The position numbers were made by a program, and so were the translations under genes. A DNA stretch of 64,000 nucleotides from Naganishia liquefaciens (lineage: Eukaryota > Basidiomycota > Tremellomycetes > Filobasidiales > Filobasidiaceae), in assembly GCA_013423385.1 (NCBI GenBank), contig BLZA01000005.1, positions 824,502-888,501 of the forward strand, written 5' to 3'. Of this stretch, positions 49,069 through 60,948 are shown in pieces (position 1 is the stretch's first letter; each line of letters starts with the position of its first letter). A model generated the notes under the pieces. It ran no database searches and was not told the DNA's origin. It saw only the letters and a list, made by a program, of their open reading frames with translations.

Positions 49069-52000
49069 TCATCCAGGTCCTTTGACGCGCTTGAAGACCT
49101 TGGCCATTTCCTTCTCATCGGCAGCCTCGACTCCGCGAGCCCTCGCTCGCAATCGCAGGTTTCGATCGAACGTCAACAGCAGTACCTTGGTTGCCGTCTT
49201 CTTGTGCTCGTCGAATGCCGCGTCTATTTTAAGCGGGGATCCGGACGCGGAAAGGATTCTGGAACGGTCAACAAAGTGCTCCGATTGGCTGACGGCAACT
49301 CGAAGGATAAAGTCGTCCATTGTCTGAGCCCGTGCAATTTCCCTATCTTGGGGAGACGCTTGCGCGGAATCGCCCATATCTCGGAAATCGATCTGCTCAG
49401 TCCGGACAAACAGATCGGAGAGGTAGTTGCCCTTGGAAGTCTGAATCTTGAGCGACACGGCGTGACTTCTGACGTGGCTTTCCAGATAGGTGATCGCATC
49501 GGACGCTGCTTGGCCGAGAGGCGAGGTTTCTTTGGACAAACCATCAAGCTCCGTCACGACTGAGAGAGAGGATGTCGGGCAGTTAGCAAAAGCCACAAGA
49601 TATCCGCTCAGACTTACCTGGCAACGGCACAACGCAAGTCCACATCTTGCACTCGATCAAAGAGACAACCAGTTCCAGCGAGCTGAGAAGGACGTTGGTG
49701 TCGAAAACCAGCACAGTATAACCTGGCAAGAAAGCCAGCGACGACTTCTGCAGTTTGCTCGACGGCTTTGTGACCTTCTTGTTGGCTTGTACTGATCGAG
49801 CCGGCTGGCGTAGTAGCCCTCGCAGGTGCCGACGACGAGCTCGTAGATCGGCCAGTTCCAATTCATCGTCCTCGTCGTCACTGCCGGAATCAACCGCGTC
49901 AACTCCAAGACCCAACGTGTCGACCAGTGCCCATTCTCCGCGAGCCTCTTCTTCGCGGCGCAAACGTTCCATTTCTTCCTGTGCTTTGCGCTGTCGGGCA
50001 GCCTCCCAAGTAGATATCTTGTTCTGCAAAATTCCGTCGGGGGTAATTTCCAGCTGGCCTTGCGAAGACATGACGATCCCTGGCACACACCCCGTCAAGA
50101 CGCCGGCTGTCCAAGCAGAGCGTTTCCATCGTCTCTGGGTAATAGCTGGCGGCGTGTCAGTGACATCTGTGCCTTCGGCGTCGTCTACAACGCCATCCAT
50201 CACGTCGTCCGGGCTGACATCTTGTTCGGTCAGAACATCCATCTCGTTCTGTATCTTGGGACCCGAGCGTGGTTGCGCCGGTCCGCCGGATCCCCTCGAA
50301 TTGGATCCGCCCGAACTGGACTTGGTCTTCCAAAAGCCACGTTCATATACTCGTCGGCCGACCCACTCCATGCCTCGCATACACCAGTCCTCTGGAATAG
50401 GTGGACCAAGCATTAACTTTCCTTGAGGATCCGGTCGAATATCCATCTTGCGAGGTATAATGTTGAAGAACGCCACCAAATCGACCCATGGAATGTAGTA
50501 TTCGAGCAGTTGCAGAGCAGCGGGTTGTTTGAGAACGGTCGCAAGGAATGTCAACATCGTCGTAAGATATGGGTTCAAGACATGTGTGAGGCCGACTAGT
50601 CGCGTTGGATGTTGCAGGCAGAACCGTAGCATGGCAAACGAAAGCCTGCAAGCATTCGCGAATGGCAGAGGATATGTTTCGACCTTGGATGGGTCGATCA
50701 CCAGGTTCTTGATCTTTCCGCTCAAACCTTCGGGATCCCGGTCGTCCTGTCGTTCTTCGTCTCGCACAATGATGGCATGTGGAGGTTGAGCAGTCTGTGC
50801 CGCTTTCTGTACCTTCCGCGCAGCGATTTCTTCGGCAAGCGCTTTGCGAATCATACCATCGTCAATCCCGTACTGCATCATGGCGGCCATGTTGACAATG
50901 GCCATCGTCAGCCATTCGACTTGAGGGATAGGTCGACTGGCGCTGTTCACCGTGCCCATGTGTAAGTCTTCTGTCAGACGTTCCATGAACCGGTCAAAGA
51001 CACCATCGAAATTGTCGAGTTCGATCTTGGTGAAGAGCATGCCGTGCATGAGAAGGAAAAGATCGGACGCTGTCGCCTCGAATGTGGCCCTTCGTCTTTG
51101 CAGGGCCGTGTCAAAAAGTGGCAAGAGGGATTCCCGTGAGGAAGCGTATGGATGGGAGGCGGTAAGACTGCGCAGAGAACGTTAGCCCAAATCGATCTGG
51201 TCGGGAATTGGACTTGCCTCTTCATAAAGTGGTACAGCGCTCGACCCTCTTCACCCTTGACATCTCGACATAGCAACGCCAAATGGTGATGCAGTCGACC
51301 CTCACCAGGCTTCTCCGTCAGACCCATAAAGTACCAATCTCTCGACGTGGTTCTCCACGTTTCTCTTTCCTCGATATGCCAGCTTTGAGCCACTTCGGCA
51401 CCGATACTAGCTCCGCTCGTGATGGGCGCCTGATCGTCATCGTCGATTCGAGCCATTTCGGGTTTGGGTTGTGTTTCGGATGTCTCCGTAACGGCAACAT
51501 GCGCTGCCACGGCCATCCTATATCGCGCGAGGTCACCCAACGCTTCGATCCACGCCGAACGGAAATTCCCAAGGGTTTGTTCTTCTAGTAGGTTTGTGTA
51601 GAATGTATAGGCATCGTAGATGAAATCGGTAAGGTGTTCGAGCACTTGGGCGGAGAGCTTTGTATTACGAGGTGTAAGCGTTGGGCCTTGTTGTAAAGGA
51701 TTCATCTTGCTGGCGGCAATAGGTGCATTCGCAATCCACGTATACCGCATCTTTTCCAATATCAGATGAAAGCCAGTTTGCCAAAGTCGGGTGGGGATAT
51801 TGTATTTGACCGGCAACGTATGCAGTGACGCCGGAATCAAGGGATCCAACGAGAGACTCAAGAAGTCGTGAATCGCATCGGCAAACCTCTTGTGTCGGCT
51901 CAACAGCTCGACCCATCCGGCGTCTTCTTCTTCGGCGCTAACATGTTCCAGACCGACCGTTGGTTTGCGCACCGTGTGCCTTGAGTACTCATCATAATCG

Positions 52001-53701
52001 TCTTCCTCCTCGTACGCGTTTTCAAGCACGCCTACAGCGCCGTTACGCATGCCGGGATCAAAGACCTGATTCGCATTGCCGGGAGCAAGACGTTCCTGGC
52101 CCAAGAGGCCTGCCTGAATGAGCGAACGAACGCCGCCGGACGGATCGGAAGCCATCTTTCGATGTAGTTCGGTAAGATTGTTTTCCATCGCCATGATGCC
52201 CTTGTAGGCTCCACGCAATCGAGGAATAATGCCCGTGTCGCTGCGTCAACGTTAGCAAAGATTCTGGGCGGTAGCCAACGACTTACTTTCCCCGTCCGCG
52301 TTCGCGGTCTCGTAGACTTTCACTACCCTCGCTGCTACGACTGCCCTTGCTCCTCCCATCATCTTCTCCCCGACGTCTCGCTTGCGAGCCCTTTTCGCTG
52401 CCTTCTTTCCTCTTGCGTCGTTCCCTCTCACGGTCCGCTCGTTTCTGCTCCTCTTCGTCTTCTTCATCCAGGATCATAGGGATCGTGAGATTGCTCGAGG
52501 GATGTCTGCTCGCTCGGCCTTTATCCATACGGGATTCCGTTGATATGCTGGTCCCGATAGAGGACGAGCCTCGCTGAGCAAAGCCGTGACGACTGGTTCC
52601 GTGAGTTGTCCCGGTCCCATTAGTGCCGCTCCCGGTGGATACGGAAGGTGTTTGCTGGAATTTGAGAGGGTCGTGGACATTGGGATTGAATAGCATTCGC
52701 ATTGGTCCTTGCCCCTGATACCGCGCATTCCCAGCGGACGAAGGTCCCCTGCGGTCATCTGTCTCGTCACTCTGCTGTCGTCGGCCCCAAGAGTGGAGTC
52801 CCTCGCCGGACGAGTTCCTATTCTCCACAGCGAGCGGCGCGTATTTGCTGGATCCACGGCTCTGTTCGCCGTTCCGCCAGTCTTCATTGGCGGCACCTCG
52901 TGGACGACGGGGTTCATCATCGAACTCGGAATTGTCATCGGAATCTTCGAATCGCGTGCGTCGACCTTCTTTCCTGACCGGATGCCGCCCGGTCTGATCG
53001 TGCCGCGGTACTGGCTCACGAGAGTATTCATCTGCACGGGATCTGTCACGTCTCTCGCCGTCGTCTGCACTGCGAACGAGGTATTTGTTATCGTTCCGTA
53101 CAAAATCATTGTCGTCGTCAAAATCGTCCACGGGCCTTCGGGGACGGCCCGTTCTGGATGTGTGGACGGGAGATCGGGGAGGCACGGCTTCGCCGAGGCG
53201 TATCGCAGGCGACCGTGGACGAGCTACGTCTTCCCGACCGCTTCGTCTGTATCGGTCCTGGCCGCCAAGGGCTCCTCCCGCGGGGTCAAAGAGAACTCGA
53301 GAAGTGCTGGATTGGGCCGGACGCGGGACAGTTGCGCTGTCGTTCTCGTAAAAGGCGTCGTCCGCAGCATACGCTCTCGATCGGTGATCATATGCACCCG
53401 ACGAGGGTTTGTCGGAATCTTGAGTCTTGGTCGATTTGGCGGATTTGGTAGATTTGACGCTCCTGCATGGCAAGAAGAAGGGATTTATAAGGGGTTCAAG
53501 AGGGTCCTGCATTTGGGGCACTCACCGAGCCGTTCCTGCTTGTCTGCGCTGCAGGCCCACGATCTTGTCCACCAAGTTTCCGCCACCCGCTGACCTTCGC
53601 GCGGTTGAATCCTCGTTCAATTGACCGCCAGCGACGCCTCCTTGTACGCCGAGTGGTCTCCGCGGAGCAGCAACGAGTGCGTCTGGTCCATGGTCGTCCA
53701 T
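49069..53701 (-). CDS. SMG6: EST1/SMG6-type protein with PIN nuclease domain
   Basis: Start ATG at 53701-53699 (MDDHGPDALVAAPRRPLG), stop TGA at 49071-49069; about 1,450 residues in five or more exons. The first ~430 residues are charged and disordered, ending in an Arg/Glu-rich segment. Then comes the EST1 helical (14-3-3-like/TPR) region: GIIPRLRGAYKGIMAMENNL, TDFIYDAYTFYTNLLEEQT, IEERETWRTTSRDWYFMGL, EGRLHHHLALLCRDVKGEEG and SLTASHPYASSRESLLPLFD, plus the EST1 C-terminal helical domain (FMERLTEDLH, LPFANACRLSFAMLRFCLQH). The last exon (49069-49559) completes a PIN domain: YTVLVFDTNVLLSSLELVVS, VVTELDGL, MDDFILRVAVSQ and LLLTFDRNLRLRARARGV. All four acidic positions of an active PIN endonuclease are present, as in SMG6 and unlike SMG5. 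Expected roles: cleavage of mRNA in nonsense-mediated decay and, by family history, telomere maintenance. Confidence 0.9.
51168..51217 (-). other. GC-AG intron in SMG6-like gene
   Basis: The donor reads AG|GCAAGT and the acceptor TGCGCAG. Removing these 50 bp joins LYHFMK in phase to SLTASHPYASSRES, the expected EST1 sequence. No GT donor gives the same result. Confidence 0.8.
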
Positions 53702-54417
53702 GACGAGCAAAGGGTGTTATCGGCAAAGGATGTTATCGCAACAGAGTACGATGTGAGCAGTTCGATCAGAGGTAGTTGAGTCCGTCGTTTTTCGCGCGGG
53801 TAACGATCTGAATCGTATCCTCTTATGCTGGTATAGCGGCTTGACGTGAATGGACGGTTGCCTTGGATACTCTTCCGGCGGCACAGTCTGTCATGCTCGA
53901 GACGGATTGACGAGAGGCGGCGAACGGGACGACGGAAGGCGCAAGAAGATTTTTTTTTTTTTTCAGAGCGGTTATTGAGCTGAATCGAGGTGTGGCGATT
54001 TCGATCTCGGGATGGCGGTAAGAAATGGGCGAGTATGTGGTGCGGACGACCTGTTGGCCTGGCAAAACGGTCAAGACGCTATAGGCGGTGGGTGGTAGAA
54101 CGTCGTCGGACCGTGTGCCCGGGGGTTTCCCTAAAGATGAGATGGTTATTGGGTGCTGCGGAGCGATCGAGTCACGCACGAGCTGCGAAGTCGCGAATGA
54201 TGACGACTGGCGGTAAAGTTTATGTGGACGGCCGCCATTCGGTCGGATGGGGGCTACTTGAGTCAACAGGGTAGGGTCAATGAGGGTACGCAGATACGCA
54301 AACACCTGGGAATGCATTCTATCACTGGACGATGGCTTCTATTGTTACATGCTCAAGAATAATCTCGGCAGCAAGTATGGATACAGTAACAGCTACGGCA
54401 ACCTTTTTCCAAAACCT
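53702..54417. other. Intergenic region with poly-T run
   Basis: Lies between the SMG6-like start and the PMI stop (both minus). A minus-strand ATG frame of 164 codons at 54317-53823 contains plausible stretches (LPPTAYSVLTVLPGQQVVRT) and a poly-Lys caused by a T-run near 53950-53963, but has no recognised domain or splice support. The T-run followed by CAG could instead be a plus-strand splice acceptor-like sequence. Confidence 0.35.
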
Positions 54418-56209
54418 CTATTTCATGTTCCCGGTCTGTCCCCGGTTCTGATCATCATAGAACGCCGCCCACACCTCGACGCCCGGCCCATACTCGATTT
54501 CGGTTCCAGCACCGACAAAGTACACCTGTCCCTTTTTCACGTTGATCATCGTACCACAAGTCTTGTCGGTAATCTGACTACCGCTGGAGGAGACGGCGGT
54601 GACGATGGCGATGGCGGGTCCGTTGAGGGGCGCGACGGTTGTGCTTGCGTCGGTGCCAACAATGTGGAAGAGACTAAATTCTTCAGCGGGTACCTTTGGG
54701 CAGATCTTGATAAGCGGGGGAAAAAGCAGGCGATGCTCAAGGGACTGGCTTACCTGGTAGACGGTAGCTCCTGCACCTCGACTCAACGCCCAGTTGTGCC
54801 TCTCGAGCTTGTACGTCTCGGCCGGTCGGGGGTCGCACGTCATGGTGTCGATAAAGATATTAATGTCGTCCTTTTCCCCGCCCTCTATGAACGCGGCGTT
54901 CAAGACGTCGTCGCTGGAAGGGACCAAGGGCCCGTGAGCGAGTCGTGGAGGGGCGTTTGCGGGATGGGGGGAAAAGGCACTCACGAATTGGCCATGAGTT
55001 CGATGATCTGACCGTCGAGCCATGCGTGGAGGCCGTCTTCTTGGACGTACATGGCTTCTCCCGGCTGCAGTTCTATCAGGTTCATAAAGAAGCTGGCAGA
55101 GGGCGCGCGTCAGGTTTTATCGTCTCGGAATGGTGGTGTGGTGTGTGCTTTGGATACGTACCACGCTACAATTATTCCCGGATCACCTGCATAAAACTCT
55201 TGCGTCTTGCGCAACGCGGCGCTGATCCGCTGCTTTTGATCGTCATTCCACATGGTACCGGCAAACACGGCTTCCGGACCGTGCTGCTCGACCCTGTCAA
55301 TCAAGGACCGGATGACACCCTGGGCGTCGCCGCCTCCGCGTTCCATGGGCGGGTCTTGCGTGCCCGTAAGAGTCTTGAGGACGTCTTTGGCGGATTCGAG
55401 GATACCGGAGGATTTGGGGTTGAGAAGGAGAATGTCTTTGACGAGGGCTTTGAGCTTGCTGCTATTGAGGCGGTCGTCCAGGAAAAGTTGATACGAGGGC
55501 AAGGGCTGAAGGAAATCGCGCAGTTCCGGAATGGTGGAGATGTTGGTGGCGATGCGGTCGAACGGAGCGAATCCGGCGAAACCGAGAAACGGGGTCAGGG
55601 CGCACGCGATCTCGGGCTTGTGGTTGGCGTCGACGAATTTGGACGGGTCGCGCGCGTGCAGTTCTGCGGCGAGTTTCTTGTCCGGATGGATTTGCAGGGG
55701 GAGGGCTGCGAGGATGGTGAGGTTAGCGAATGAGGGTCTGGGTAGACGGAAACGGAGGCTTGCCTTGTTTGCAGGTGAGAATCTTGAAGAGGAAGGGCAC
55801 GTGTTTCTCGTTTTTGCCCTCGACGGGCTTGGGAAACTTTTGAGGCACAATGCCGAGCAATTCCGGATGCGCATCGAGATGAGAGGATAGCGTGGTCGAG
55901 GGCGACTCGTACAGTCTCGAGGGAAGGTTGGGATGTGTCGTCATCCAAAGCTGAGCCCGCCGTGAGACGGAATGCATGGCCAATGCGCCGACGACGACGA
56001 CTTACCTCGGCGTACGGTGTCGTCTCGCTAAACTTCCAGTCCTTGCCGCTGGCTTCAGGACCCATCTGGGAGATGATCGAGTCGGTGCCGACCTTTCCCC
56101 CTGACGCGACGTGTGAGCGCGCAGACCGAGTGCGAGTGCGATGTGCTTTTGAGGACGTACAGGGGTAGTTTTGAGCATCGCAGAGGAGACGGATTACGCG
56201 CTGGGTCAT
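54418..56209 (-). CDS. PMI: Mannose-6-phosphate isomerase (type I)
   Basis: Start ATG at 56209-56207 (MTQRVIRLLCDAQNYPWG), stop TAG at 54420-54418; eight exons or so. Key pieces: KVGTDSIISQMGPEA and WKFSETTPYAE, LLGIVPQKF...LPFLFKIL-type ALPLQIHPDKKLAAELHARD with the zinc-binding Gln/His, the Glu-containing DANHKPEIACALTPFLGFAG, then PGEAMYVQEDGLHAWLDGQI with the second His, ELMANSDDVLNAAF and the C-terminal cupin VYFVGAGTEIEYGPGVEVWA. The enzyme interconverts fructose-6-phosphate and mannose-6-phosphate with Zn2+ in the cytosol and feeds GDP-mannose for cell wall and glycosylation. Length is about 420 residues, normal for fungal PMI. Confidence 0.95.
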
Positions 56210-56666
56210 CGTGGTTGGCTATACCACGGGGGGAGTCTTGCGGCGAGTGTGTGGCATCGTGTGGGCCGTCTTGGACCTTGGTCTTTCTTATACGGGGAAT
56301 GAGAATGGCTGCCGAGTAGAGGGATGGACTGGAATGCAGGTGGAGGTGGAGGCTCACGTCATGCCAACCCCTAACCCCCAACCCCGCGCGGACTTGTCCC
56401 CCTGCCATCTCCGCCGTCTGCGCTTGCGGGTTGCGCTTCAGTCTCGCGAAAACGACGACGCTCGATCACCTGGAAAGTTGGTTGCACACTGGTCGGGGCG
56501 ATGGTATCATTGACCCAGTTGGACTTGCAACAGCGAGCTTGGCTAGACACCGACGCGCCGCATCCCGTGTATCGAGGACGAGCAAGGACCCCAAGCACGA
56601 AAAGAGGATCGCGAGACGGACCCTTGCACGGAAAAAGCAAAAAAGAACAAAAACGAAAACGAAAAC
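56210..56666. promoter_or_regulatory. Divergent promoter PMI / eIF3e with telomere-like motif
   Basis: 457 bp between two head-to-head start codons. At 56366-56385 it contains AACCCCTAACCCCCAACCCC, which resembles the C-strand of this genome's TTAGGGG telomere-type repeat. In other organisms telobox or Rap1/Tbf1-like sites lie in promoters of translation genes; here this is only a suggestion. Confidence 0.5.
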
Positions 56667-58508
56667 ATGTCGGAATACCTTCAGTATGATCTGACTCGGG
56701 TGCGTTTCGTCTGGCGAATCATTCTCGGCACGCGCACTGACAAACGCACACCACCCGCAGACTCTGATTCCCAACCTGGATCGCCACCTCGCATTGACGT
56801 TGATCAACCACTTGACCGAACTTGACCAGCCCTTGTATGCCGTCGAGGAACTGCAAAAGGCTCAGTGAGTGGGCAATGCGGTCTTGGAGCGCAGAACAAC
56901 CGGAGCTGATCGCGCGCGGACAGGTATGAAATCGCCAAGGGGACCAACATGATTGATTACGCCAAGCAGTTGGCGGAGCAGGTCAAGGGCATGTCGGGCG
57001 TAGATGACAAGATGCCGGGTGAGTTGAAAAGTTTTCATCACACGAGACCTTTGCTTGTTTCTTGCTTACCCCCGGTCACCTAGACTTTGCCGCTTTGCGG
57101 GCCGAGACGATGCAAAAGAATGAACAGCTTCAAAAGTCGGCAGAGCCCGTGCTCAAGGTGATTGAGAATCCCGAGGTCGTGGACCGCTTGAAGGGCGCAG
57201 TCGATAAGCAGAGGAATATGGAGTTGCTGCAAAAAGAGTATAATGTCAGTCGACAGCGGCTTTCCCTCCTGATGAAAGAGTCCGCTAATGACATTCCCCT
57301 TTCTAGTTGACCCTCGACCAAGTCAACGCGCTCTACCACTACGGGCACTACCAGTACACGTACGGAGGCTACGAAGGCGCAGCTTCCTACCTCTACCACT
57401 TCCTCATCCTCTCGCCCTCGGCCGACCTCAACCTCTCGGCTCACTGGGGAAAACTCTGCTCCAACATCTTGTGCGGTGAATGGGACGCCGCCATGGCCGA
57501 GGTCAAGGACTTGCGCGACTTGATCGACAACCCGCAGACGGCCGACCAGGCCAAGCCGAGCGTACAGCTCCAGGCGCGAACGTGGTTGCTGCATTGGTCG
57601 CTGTTTGTGTTCTTCAACCACGAAAACGGCCGACAGGCGTTGCTCGAGCTGTTCTTGTCCCCGGCCTACCTCAACACGATGCAGACGGCCGCGCCCCACT
57701 TGCTGCGATATGTTGTTGCCGCGGGAATCCTCAGCAGGGCGTCGGGAGGCAAGGCTGCACCGTCGGTGCTCGGTTCGCGGACAATCAGGGATCCCGTCAA
57801 GGAGGTTACCAAGATTGTCCTCATGGAAGAATACAACTACTCGGACCCAATCACCGGGTTCCTCAAGGACTTGTACGGTGACTTTGACTTTGAGGGCGCT
57901 CAGGAGCGGTTGCGCGTGGCGGAGCAGGTATTGGAGAATGATTTCTTCTTGTTCAACTTTACCGCCGATTTCTTGGAGAATGCCAGGTGGTTGGTTAGCG
58001 AAGTCTACTGCAGAATACATAGGCGGATTGATATCACGTGAGTCAGGGAGAGGGATGGGCCCCCGGGGTTTTGGCTGACGTTCCCCGCAGCGACTTTTCG
58101 AAACGGTTGAACTTGTCGAGAGAAGATGGTGAAAAGTGGATCGTCAACCTAATCCGTGACTCCAGGCTGGGCATCGATGCCAAGATTGATCTGCAAGCGG
58201 TAGGTGGGGCTCGCATGGCACCCAGAACTCGGCTCATATCACCTCGCGCGCAGAACATGCTCCATATCTCGCGACCTCACCAAACACCTACAGCGACCCT
58301 GATCGAGACGACCCGTTCGCTCGCGTTCCGATCGCAGGCCATTCACTACGCCATGACGAAAAAGGATCAGACCGGTGGCGCGCCCTCAACAAACGCGGGA
58401 CGAGGCGGAAATGCCGGACGAGGTGGTCGTCAGGGCGGAGCATCGCGGGGACAGCAGCAGCAGACACAGACACAACAGCCAGCGACAGGGGTCGCCCAGG
58501 AAGCGTAG
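56667..58508 (+). CDS. INT6: Translation initiation factor eIF3 subunit e (Int6)
   Basis: Start ATG at 56667 ([11 protein letters not shown]), stop TAG at 58506-58508; seven or eight exons with short introns. The N-terminal eIF3e pattern is clear: [53 protein letters not shown]. It is followed by [60 protein letters not shown] and the PCI domain ([53 protein letters not shown]). The tail after AMTKKD is RGG/Gln-rich ([14 protein letters not shown]). The protein is part of the eIF3 complex that brings mRNA to the 40S subunit. The last intron donor is uncertain by a few bases. Confidence 0.95.
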
Positions 58509-59588
58509 ACGGGAAGGGTGGGTTGTTGTATCGTGTATCTAGACTGACCATTTGGGTTTTGCATTACATGCATGTAATATCGTTTTGGCGGGTTGGCACG
58601 GCGCTGGGCGTGAGCGTTGGTCGTCATCAAGGCGCAACTTGCAAAGCGAATTGGCTCGGCGCACATTGTCCTAACCCTGCGCTTCTGATCATGTCGTCCA
58701 TGAGCGACCCATCGAGGCGTGGCGACCCAGCGTGACTCAATGCAGAGCGTGGTCATGTTTGATCCCTAGATGCATGATTTTCGCTCTTTAACTCGCAGTC
58801 ATTACGCACGGTGCCCCTGTGTGTGTCTTTGACCCTGACCTCCAGCTGACCTGCTGCGCTCCGTCTTTAAGACGATCATGACACAAAATTCCCCGATAGT
58901 CATACCTTTGACATCGTTTTGTGTGCTGCGGAAACGGCTCGATGATGATCGCCAGACTTATGCCAACTCAGATCCAGGTCTACGTTATAGATGCTACGCG
59001 GATCATCTACCTAGCCCGAAATGGCCCTGCTCTACCACAAGTCGGCTTCCCGTTATTCAGTGTATAGCTTCAGTCACAGAGGATAAAGACACATGCTTGT
59101 GGATTAGACGATCTTTACTAAGGCTGCGGCGAGTCGGGAATTCTGGCCGAACAAGTTCATTGCCACAGACTCTCACGCTGAATACATTATCGATTCAAGA
59201 AACGCAGTGGATTGCGAGATTTGCTCAATATTGATGGCCGTATAATGGATCATCTACTCGTTTATGATGACCAATTCCGCTGGGAACTTCACAGAGGTGA
59301 TCGTCGGTGTGTAGGCATGTTTGCAAGCCGTTTATGCGGTCGCAATACAAAAAAAAAGCAAAACAAACTCGTTATAGAGATCACATGGTCTGGGCGGCGC
59401 TCTGCGACCGGCTCCTCTCAACGGGCAAATAATTGCAGTAGGTGTGCGTCGGACTCGCCGAGGTCGAACGCAGTCCTATCATTGAAAAGAAAAAGGTTGC
59501 GAATTCACACTCTAGATGACTCGACAAAAATCAAACCTGGGAGGAAGGGATTGTGCTGGAGAGATGCAGGAAACAGAAGCAAAAGGAA
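58509..59588. other. Intergenic region
   Basis: About 1.1 kb from the eIF3e stop to the tRNA. No coding gene supported; short frames only. Confidence 0.45.
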
Positions 59589-59682
59589 TGACCAGAGTGA
59601 GGTTCGAACTCACGCGCCGAAGCACCAGTGTGAAGGCATCTGAACCTAAAACTGGCGGATTAGACCACTCTCCCATCTGGCC
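59589..59682 (-). tRNA. tRNA-Leu(TAG) with 14-nt intron
   Basis: The minus strand folds into a type II cloverleaf of 94 nt: acceptor stem GGCCAGA/TCTGGTC (one G-T pair) with discriminator A at 59589, D stem GGA/TCC with loop GAGTGGTCTAA, anticodon stem CCAGT/ACTGG, long variable arm TGCTTCGGCGC, and T arm GTGAG-TTCGAAC-CTCAC. The anticodon TAG is at 59648-59646. A 14-nt intron (59644-59631) sits one base 3' of the anticodon, the usual place. A T4 run follows directly downstream on the minus strand, a Pol III terminator. It reads CUA (and by wobble CUG) leucine codons. Confidence 0.93.
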
Positions 59683-60787
59683 AGTTGTGTGGGCAATTAG
59701 TCAAGAACCAATAAGTTGGATTTGACACACACGCGTGAGCACATAATTCATGGATAACGCGTAAAATTACCCTCGATCTCGGTGAAATGAGCTACCAAGT
59801 AACTCGCCCTTTCGTGATCTTGTCTGGGTAATGATTTGTTGGTATCGGAATTGCTGTACGCGGATCGACTCATCCTTCTTCGTGATAGTGGACTTTCTGT
59901 TGTCAATTTGTAACGAGATCCGTAGCTCAAATGGGCATGATTAACTATGTATTGTCTCGCACTATGGTGACCAGACGCGAGTCCGTATGTGATGTCCGGA
60001 TAGCGCGCTCAGGGAGGTTTTTTTTACAGGACCCCAAAGTCCCGCGGCGTGCTGCATTGGGGGCCCGTTGTTCTTCGTGGTCAATGTTTCCGGCGCATTG
60101 AGGGGTTTCCACGGTTGTCAACCATCTACAATGATCAGCCCTATTGTGTTAATGTACTGTGAAAGCATATTGCAGCGTGATCTCGCTCGGTGCAAGCTCA
60201 ACGTCGAACCATTCGCGACAGCTGGGTCTCATCAGATGACCCACGCGACTCAGCTCGTGAAAAGCGCCGAAAATTTAGATGAGAACAAGCAGGTGATTTC
60301 GGTAATTGTTTAGGTCAACTGACGAGATCACAATGCTAAATACATGTGAGCTTGCTCTACAAAAGTCTTGTGACAGGTTAACGGGTGGCTGTCTTTTTCC
60401 AGGAAAGGGGGCTCGGCCGGCCGTATAAGCAACGGGGGAAGGGGAGGGCCACAGGAAAGGGTGAGGGAGGATCCACGGAAGAGGGAATGGCGTCCCTGAT
60501 AACTGGAGAAGTACGTACTGTAAGCTGGAAAACGCTGGAGCGATATCTCTGTGCTCTAGTCTTTTTGCAAAAGCAACAAATGGTTGTAACGGGCAAGGTC
60601 ATTGTCACAGACGGGTTGGATGGGACAAGGGCTTCCAAGACGGGACAGGACTGATGACTAAGCTGAAGACTGGACGTGGGTTTGAACCACTGGGCTATAA
60701 TCAGAATCACGTGACTATAACAGTTGACATATGAACTTGCTCTGAAGAGCAAAGCAGATTACAACGAGGGGAATCGAGTCTAAAGGC
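59683..60787. other. Transition region to subtelomere
   Basis: No gene supported between the tRNA and the first telomere-like repeats. Short frames exist on both strands, including one at 60385-60654 (+), without domain-like composition. Confidence 0.45.
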
Positions 60788-60813
60788 TTAGGGGTTAGGG
60801 GTTATGGGTTAGG
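60788..60813 (+). repeat. Degenerate telomere-like tract (TTAGGGG)
   Basis: Two perfect TTAGGGG units followed by TTATGGG and TTAGG. The G-rich strand is on plus. This is the most internal telomere-like tract in the window. Confidence 0.8.
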
Positions 60814-60913
60814 TACTAGCATGAGGAAATACATATACAATTGAGTAGTGAGTCTACGGAGTAATAACTAAGGAAGTACGCCTTGACTTGAGAACCAGCT
60901 GGTCTACGCTTGC

Positions 60914-60948
60914 TTAGGGGTTAGGGGTTAGGGGTTAGGGGTTAGGGG
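60914..60948 (+). repeat. Telomere-type repeat, five TTAGGGG units
   Basis: Exactly five TTAGGGG units in a row, directly joined to the 3' end of the minus-strand retroelement (TGTATCAGATACC from 60949). Confidence 0.9.

Noticed and set aside
53823-54317. 164-codon minus-strand frame
   Set aside because: Has an ATG and some protein-like stretches but no recognised domain or splice support; mentioned only in the intergenic note.
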